Shown here: in pieces, positions 61,327 to 64,000 of the stretch
How positions within the stretch are numbered: the stretch's first letter is position 1
Layout: each line of letters starts with the position of its first letter
From: Thiothrix nivea DSM 5205
GTDB taxonomy: Bacteria > Pseudomonadota > Gammaproteobacteria > Thiotrichales > Thiotrichaceae
Assembly: GCF_000260135.1 (NCBI RefSeq)
Contig: NZ_JH651384.1
Location: forward strand, 2,173,693-2,237,692
Direction of reading: 5' to 3'
Length of the DNA stretch: 64,000 nt
Notes under the pieces: model-generated
The model's input: only the letters and a program-made list of their open reading frames with translations
Databases searched by the model: none
Told to the model about the DNA's origin: nothing
Program-made: the position numbers and the translations under genes

Positions 61327-61740
61327 TTAATCCTGCAAGCCCTGATCCCTATCCAACACCCAGCAACGTGGCAGATTCGTATAGCCGAGATGCCCGTAAT
61401 ACGCATTCGCCGCCGGAGCCGCAATCAGTATCAGCTTGCAATGCCTGCCCAATTGCTGCTGGGTGAGGATTTGCAGTTGCCTGCCGATGCCCTGCCGCTG
61501 ATAGTCGCAATCAACTGCCAGATCAGACAGGTAACAGGCGTAATGGAAGTCGGTCATGGAGCGTGCCACGCCGACCAGTTTGCCACCATCCCATGCTGTC
61601 ACCAGCAGGTTGCTGTTGCTCACCATACCTTCCATGCATTCATGATCATCAATGGGGCGTCGTTCCCCTAGCGTGGAGCGGCGCAGCACATCAATGAACT
61701 GCTCTGCGGAAATGGGCATGTTTATCTGGTACTGGATCAT
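61327..61740 (-). CDS. GNAT family acetyltransferase
   Basis: A 137-residue acetyltransferase. The fold is visible as LLVTAWDGGKLVGVARSMTD, LSDLAVDCDYQRQGIGRQLQIL (acetyl-CoA loop QRQGIG) and KLILIAAPAANAYYGHLGYT. The short size suggests a single-domain enzyme acting on a small amine or protein N-terminus. The start at 61740 (MIQYQINMPIS) follows GGGGATTTCC. It lies just before paiB and just after the HPP-family gene on the same strand. Confidence 0.88.
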   Translation of the reverse strand: MIQYQINMPISAEQFIDVLRRSTLGERRPIDDHECMEGMVSNSNLLVTAWDGGKLVGVARSMTDFHYACYLSDLAVDCDYQRQGIGRQLQILTQQQLGRHCKLILIAAPAANAYYGHLGYTNLPRCWVLDRDQGLQD

Positions 61741-61753
61741 CAGGGAAATCCCC

Positions 61754-62263
61754 TTAAACCCAATATTTCGGATATGCCTGCCCTCTAGGCAGATTATTGA
61801 AAACAAGTGCCACGATCACCAACGCAACCGCCCCCAGTAAGGTTGGCGTCAACAGAAATTGCCAAGCCGGAGCAGTCAGCATCACGATTACCGGATTTGA
61901 ACCCGCAGGAGGGTGTACTGTCCGGGTAAGTAACATCAGGGCGATGGCTGTCCCGGTCGCCAATGCCATACTCCACCAATGCGCCCCGAGTAGCGTCAAA
62001 AACACCAGCCCGGTCAGCGAAGCCAGAAAATGCCCCGCAATCACATTGCGTGGTTGCGAAAACGGGCTGTCAGGAAACCCAAACAGCAAAACACAACTCG
62101 CCCCGAACGAACCCAGCACCAAAGGCACATGGCTGACATCGGCAAGGGCAGCCACCGTCCCAATCGCCAGTACACCACCTGCCCAGGCAAGCATCACCTG
62201 TTTGAAACTGGCTCGTGGATGGCATGTATCGCCCCCTTTCATTTTTGCAAAATAGTGGCGCAT
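61754..62263 (-). CDS. HPP family membrane protein
   Basis: A 169-residue protein with four helices: VMLAWAGGVLAIGTVAAL, VPLVLGSFGASCVLLFGFPDSPFSQPRNVIAGHFLASLTGLVFL, SMALATGTAIALMLLTRTVHPPAGSNPVIVML (the HPP motif) and LLTPTLLGAVALVIVALVF. HPP proteins are linked to nitrite transport in some organisms. The start at 62263 (MRHYFAKMKGG) follows GAGGAG. It is divergent from a TetR gene, with two candidate operators between them. Confidence 0.88.
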   Translation of the reverse strand: MRHYFAKMKGGDTCHPRASFKQVMLAWAGGVLAIGTVAALADVSHVPLVLGSFGASCVLLFGFPDSPFSQPRNVIAGHFLASLTGLVFLTLLGAHWWSMALATGTAIALMLLTRTVHPPAGSNPVIVMLTAPAWQFLLTPTLLGAVALVIVALVFNNLPRGQAYPKYWV

Positions 62264-62283
62264 CAGTAACTCCTCACAAACAA

Positions 62284-62299
62284 TATAGACAGGTCTGTA
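62284..62299. promoter_or_regulatory. Candidate TetR operator TATAGACAGGTCTGTA
   Basis: Six of seven positions of the arms (TATAGAC and GTCTGTA) are complementary about a 2-base centre. The core AGAC-N2-GTCT is the type bound by NemR-like TetR regulators. A related site, TAGACAAACCGTTCTA, is at 62337-62352. Both lie in the 112-base gap between the HPP-family gene and the TetR gene. Confidence 0.5.
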
Positions 62300-62375
62300 T
62301 ACTAGCAATCAAAAACGAGGCATGGCAAGCTAAGAGTAGACAAACCGTTCTATCTAATAATTGAGAAACACCTGC

Positions 62376-62933
62376 ATGTCAAACAAGCGAGCAGACCTGA
62401 TCGCCAAAGCCACCGAACTGTTTGCCCAGGGTGGCTATACCGCTATCGGCATCGACCGCATCATTGCCGAAGCCGGTGTCGCCAAAATGACCATGTATAA
62501 ACATTTTCCATCCAAGCAACACCTGATCCTTGCCGTATTGAAGCAGCGTGACGAAGCCTTCCGCGCATCGCTGATGGCGTATGCAGAACAGTACAACGCA
62601 CCGTTGAACAAGCTCAAGGCTGTCTTTGAATGGCATCATGAATGGTTTGGGGAAGCAGATTTTTCTGGCTGCATGTTTATCAATGCCTCCGCCGAATTTC
62701 AGGATACCAGCACGGACATCCATCAGGCTGCTGCCCGACACAAGCAATTGCTGACCGATTATCTGGAATCCCTGCTCATTGAACTACACCCGTCTTCCGC
62801 CAAAAAGTTGGCCGTACAGCTCAACCTCTTGCTGGATGGTGCTATTGTAGCCGCCCAGGTGACAGGCAACTGCAATGCTGCGAAGGAAGCGTGGGAAATT
62901 GCCGAATGCCTGCTTAGACAAAGCTCACGTTAA
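62376..62933 (+). CDS. TetR family regulator
   Basis: A 185-residue repressor. DLIAKATELFAQGGYTAIGIDRIIAEAGVAKMTMYKHFPSKQHLIL is the helix-turn-helix (about 6-52). The ligand domain has AVFEWHHEWFGEADFSGCMFINASAEFQD and ends with LLLDGAIVAAQVTGNCNAAK. This layout (GCxFINAxAE) is that of TetR proteins controlling genes for reactive electrophile or oxidative stress. Palindromes lie upstream. It faces the ABM, thioesterase and GFA-like genes on the minus strand, and is divergent from the HPP-family gene it probably represses. Confidence 0.87.
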   Translation: MSNKRADLIAKATELFAQGGYTAIGIDRIIAEAGVAKMTMYKHFPSKQHLILAVLKQRDEAFRASLMAYAEQYNAPLNKLKAVFEWHHEWFGEADFSGCMFINASAEFQDTSTDIHQAAARHKQLLTDYLESLLIELHPSSAKKLAVQLNLLLDGAIVAAQVTGNCNAAKEAWEIAECLLRQSSR

Positions 62934-62940
62934 ATACACA

Positions 62941-63237
62941 CTACTTTCCTGTAACCTGGTATTGTCGGGAAACCTGCGCTATTTCCACTGAGTAGGACTC
63001 ATACCAGCGTTCACGCCCCCGTTGTTGCGCCAACAGGTGTTCCGGGTGATTTTTCCATGCCCGGATGCTGGCTTCATCGGGCCAGTAGGACAGGGAAATC
63101 TCTTCCCTGCCTTCACAAACGGAGTGGAAATCAAGGCAGCCGAACTCCTGCATCGCCAGTTCACGCATCCGGGCAGCCGTTACGCTGTATTCCGCATCCA
63201 GTTCGCGGGTGGTAGCACGGAAAATAACGATAAACAT
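62941..63237 (-). CDS. ABM-type monooxygenase domain protein
   Basis: A 98-residue dimeric ferredoxin-like barrel protein of the antibiotic biosynthesis monooxygenase group. MFIVIFRATTRELDAEYSVT, LAMQEFGCLDFHSVCEGREEISLSYWPDEASIRAWKNHPEHLLAQQ and RERWYESYSVEIAQV are the usual signatures; the SYWPDEASIxAWKxHxEH stretch is the strongest. Members include haem-degrading and quinol monooxygenases; no haem ligand can be assigned here. It is followed by a thioesterase gene 9 bases upstream on the same strand. Confidence 0.85.
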   Translation of the reverse strand: MFIVIFRATTRELDAEYSVTAARMRELAMQEFGCLDFHSVCEGREEISLSYWPDEASIRAWKNHPEHLLAQQRGRERWYESYSVEIAQVSRQYQVTGK

Positions 63238-63246
63238 AGCAACTCC

Positions 63247-63672
63247 TTAACCATCTGCCCTGCTGGTGACAAACCACTCAACGGATGCTGACAGCACCAC
63301 CACGCCATCAGCATCCACCACCTGCATCGGGATCGCTGCCGACAGGCGTTTGCGGGATACCAACTCGGCTTTCCAGCGTTCAACCTCTCCCGGCTTTACC
63401 AGGCAGCGGGCAAATAGCTGGCCGGAAGCCGGTTTGCGGAATCTGGCCTCCACCTTACGCACTACCGGAATAAAACCTGTACCATCGCCGAATTGCCGCA
63501 TGAGGAATGCACCGGAACCCGCCTCCGCTAACGCTAGCAATGCACTGCCATGTACCGTACCCAGGTGGTTGGCGTATTGCGTACCGGCAGGCAGGCTAAG
63601 TAAAAAGTTGCTTTCCGGGTCTGTTGCCTGCAAGCCAATCAGTTGGTTGAAAGGGATTTGGGTAATGTCCAT
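63247..63672 (-). CDS. Hotdog-fold thioesterase (PaaI/YiiD-C-like)
   Basis: A 141-residue hotdog protein. GTQYANHLGTVHGSALLALAEAGSGAFLMRQFG holds the H-G-x-x-x-x-x-x-E catalytic stretch, in which His, Gly and Glu (or Asp) are expected. Then VRKVEARFRKPASGQLFARC and PMQVVDADGVVVLSASVEWFV complete the fold. It probably hydrolyses an acyl-CoA thioester. It lies between the ABM-domain gene and a GFA-like partial gene, on one strand, with short gaps. Confidence 0.83.
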   Translation of the reverse strand: MDITQIPFNQLIGLQATDPESNFLLSLPAGTQYANHLGTVHGSALLALAEAGSGAFLMRQFGDGTGFIPVVRKVEARFRKPASGQLFARCLVKPGEVERWKAELVSRKRLSAAIPMQVVDADGVVVLSASVEWFVTSRADG

Positions 63673-63693
63673 GTGTTTATTTTTCAGTTGCGG

Positions 63694-64000
63694 TTACTCA
63701 AGCACTTTCTGCACCAAGACCGACAAATTATCTGGCACGTCCTGATGCTGCGTGGCCGTTCCGCCAATGTCATCCCAGGCAGCCTTGGAAGCAACAAAGA
63801 CGTGATTGGCTACCTTGACGGGCAATTCATCATCCATCAAACCGGCGGGAACCCACATAAACCGGGGGAACCTGTTTATCGGGTTGGGCACGGGGCTGCC
63901 ACAGTTCCCACAAAAATGCACCCGGAAACCGGAGTCTTTCAGGAATGTCCTGATGAGTTCTTCACCCTGGAGCCAGCGGAAATTCTCTTTAGCCAGAATC
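63694..64000 (-). CDS. GFA/CENP-V-like zinc protein, 5' end outside window
   Basis: The minus-strand frame is open from the window edge. It reads FRWLQGEELIRTFLKDSGFR then VHFCGNCGSPVPN, with the CxxC pair of the GFA/CENP-V fold, and continues FRMWVPAGLMDDELP-like to a C-terminal LVQKVLE. The first zinc-binding half lies beyond 64000. A stop at 63694 and 21 bases separate it from the thioesterase gene. A second GFA-family gene is at 44527-44940. Confidence 0.75.
   Translation of the reverse strand, partial: ILAKENFRWLQGEELIRTFLKDSGFRVHFCGNCGSPVPNPINRFPRFMWVPAGLMDDELPVKVANHVFVASKAAWDDIGGTATQHQDVPDNLSVLVQKVLE

Overview
The window looks like chromosome of a sulfur-oxidising gammaproteobacterium, most likely a relative of Thiothrix (Thiotrichales). 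This is inferred from gene content and moderately high GC, not from a marker gene: there is no rRNA or tRNA here. The main clue is a qmoA-qmoB-hdrC-hdrB operon of the kind that works with APS reductase, beside a lutABC lactate oxidation operon. Housekeeping genes (glnE, cmoM, uup, rnd, thiD-thiE, argD, hcp-hcr) are typical of Gammaproteobacteria.

Layout. 0-5.3 kb: 3' part of glnE (minus), katG followed by a palindromic repeat and a katG scrap, a single-domain PAS protein, a small basic protein and cmoM. 5.6-13.9 kb: uup, then an accessory block with two paralogous STAND ATPases, a small exported protein and a CGGC metal-binding domain protein (all minus), and a divergent polytopic membrane protein with a TIR-like soluble domain, then a FUN14-type protein. 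14.0-17.1 kb: a two-gene operon of exported proteins, one cohesin-like and one a trypsin-fold protease with a dockerin-like tail. A probable minus-strand small RNA follows. 17.4-22.2 kb: rnd, a TauE/SafE permease, and convergent lutABC, with a palindromic repeat inserted in frame in lutC. 22.3-27.4 kb: qmoAB-hdrCB. 27.6-32.8 kb: a class II lysine-deacetylase-like gene divergent from a Pat-type protein acetyltransferase, then thiD-thiE. 34.3-42.6 kb: a five-gene run (two unknowns, MoxR ATPase, DUF5682, VWA) facing a SWIM/BRCT protein gene; an IS with perfect 18-bp ends and a 5-bp target duplication sits exactly between them. 42.6-44.1 kb: argD behind a candidate attenuator whose leader peptide has four consecutive Arg codons. 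45.4-49.1 kb: a Crp/Fnr regulator divergent from hcp-hcr across a symmetric FNR/DNR-type box. 49-64 kb: mostly small stress or metabolic enzymes and regulators, several relics (TfoX_C with an in-frame stop, an Lgt-like tail, a remnant mini-ORF) and a 27-codon membrane micro-ORF translationally coupled to an AarF-family kinase.

How the genes may work together. Qmo-Hdr would take electrons from APS reductase during sulfite oxidation, and LutABC would supply electrons and carbon from lactate. The Pat and deacetylase pair could set lysine acetylation of central enzymes. Hcp-Hcr with the Fnr-like regulator handles nitric oxide or hydroxylamine stress. The strongest candidates for little-described systems are the MoxR-DUF5682-VWA-SWIM/BRCT locus, the STAND pair with its membrane partner, and the arginine-type attenuator before argD. 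All functions are read from sequence alone.
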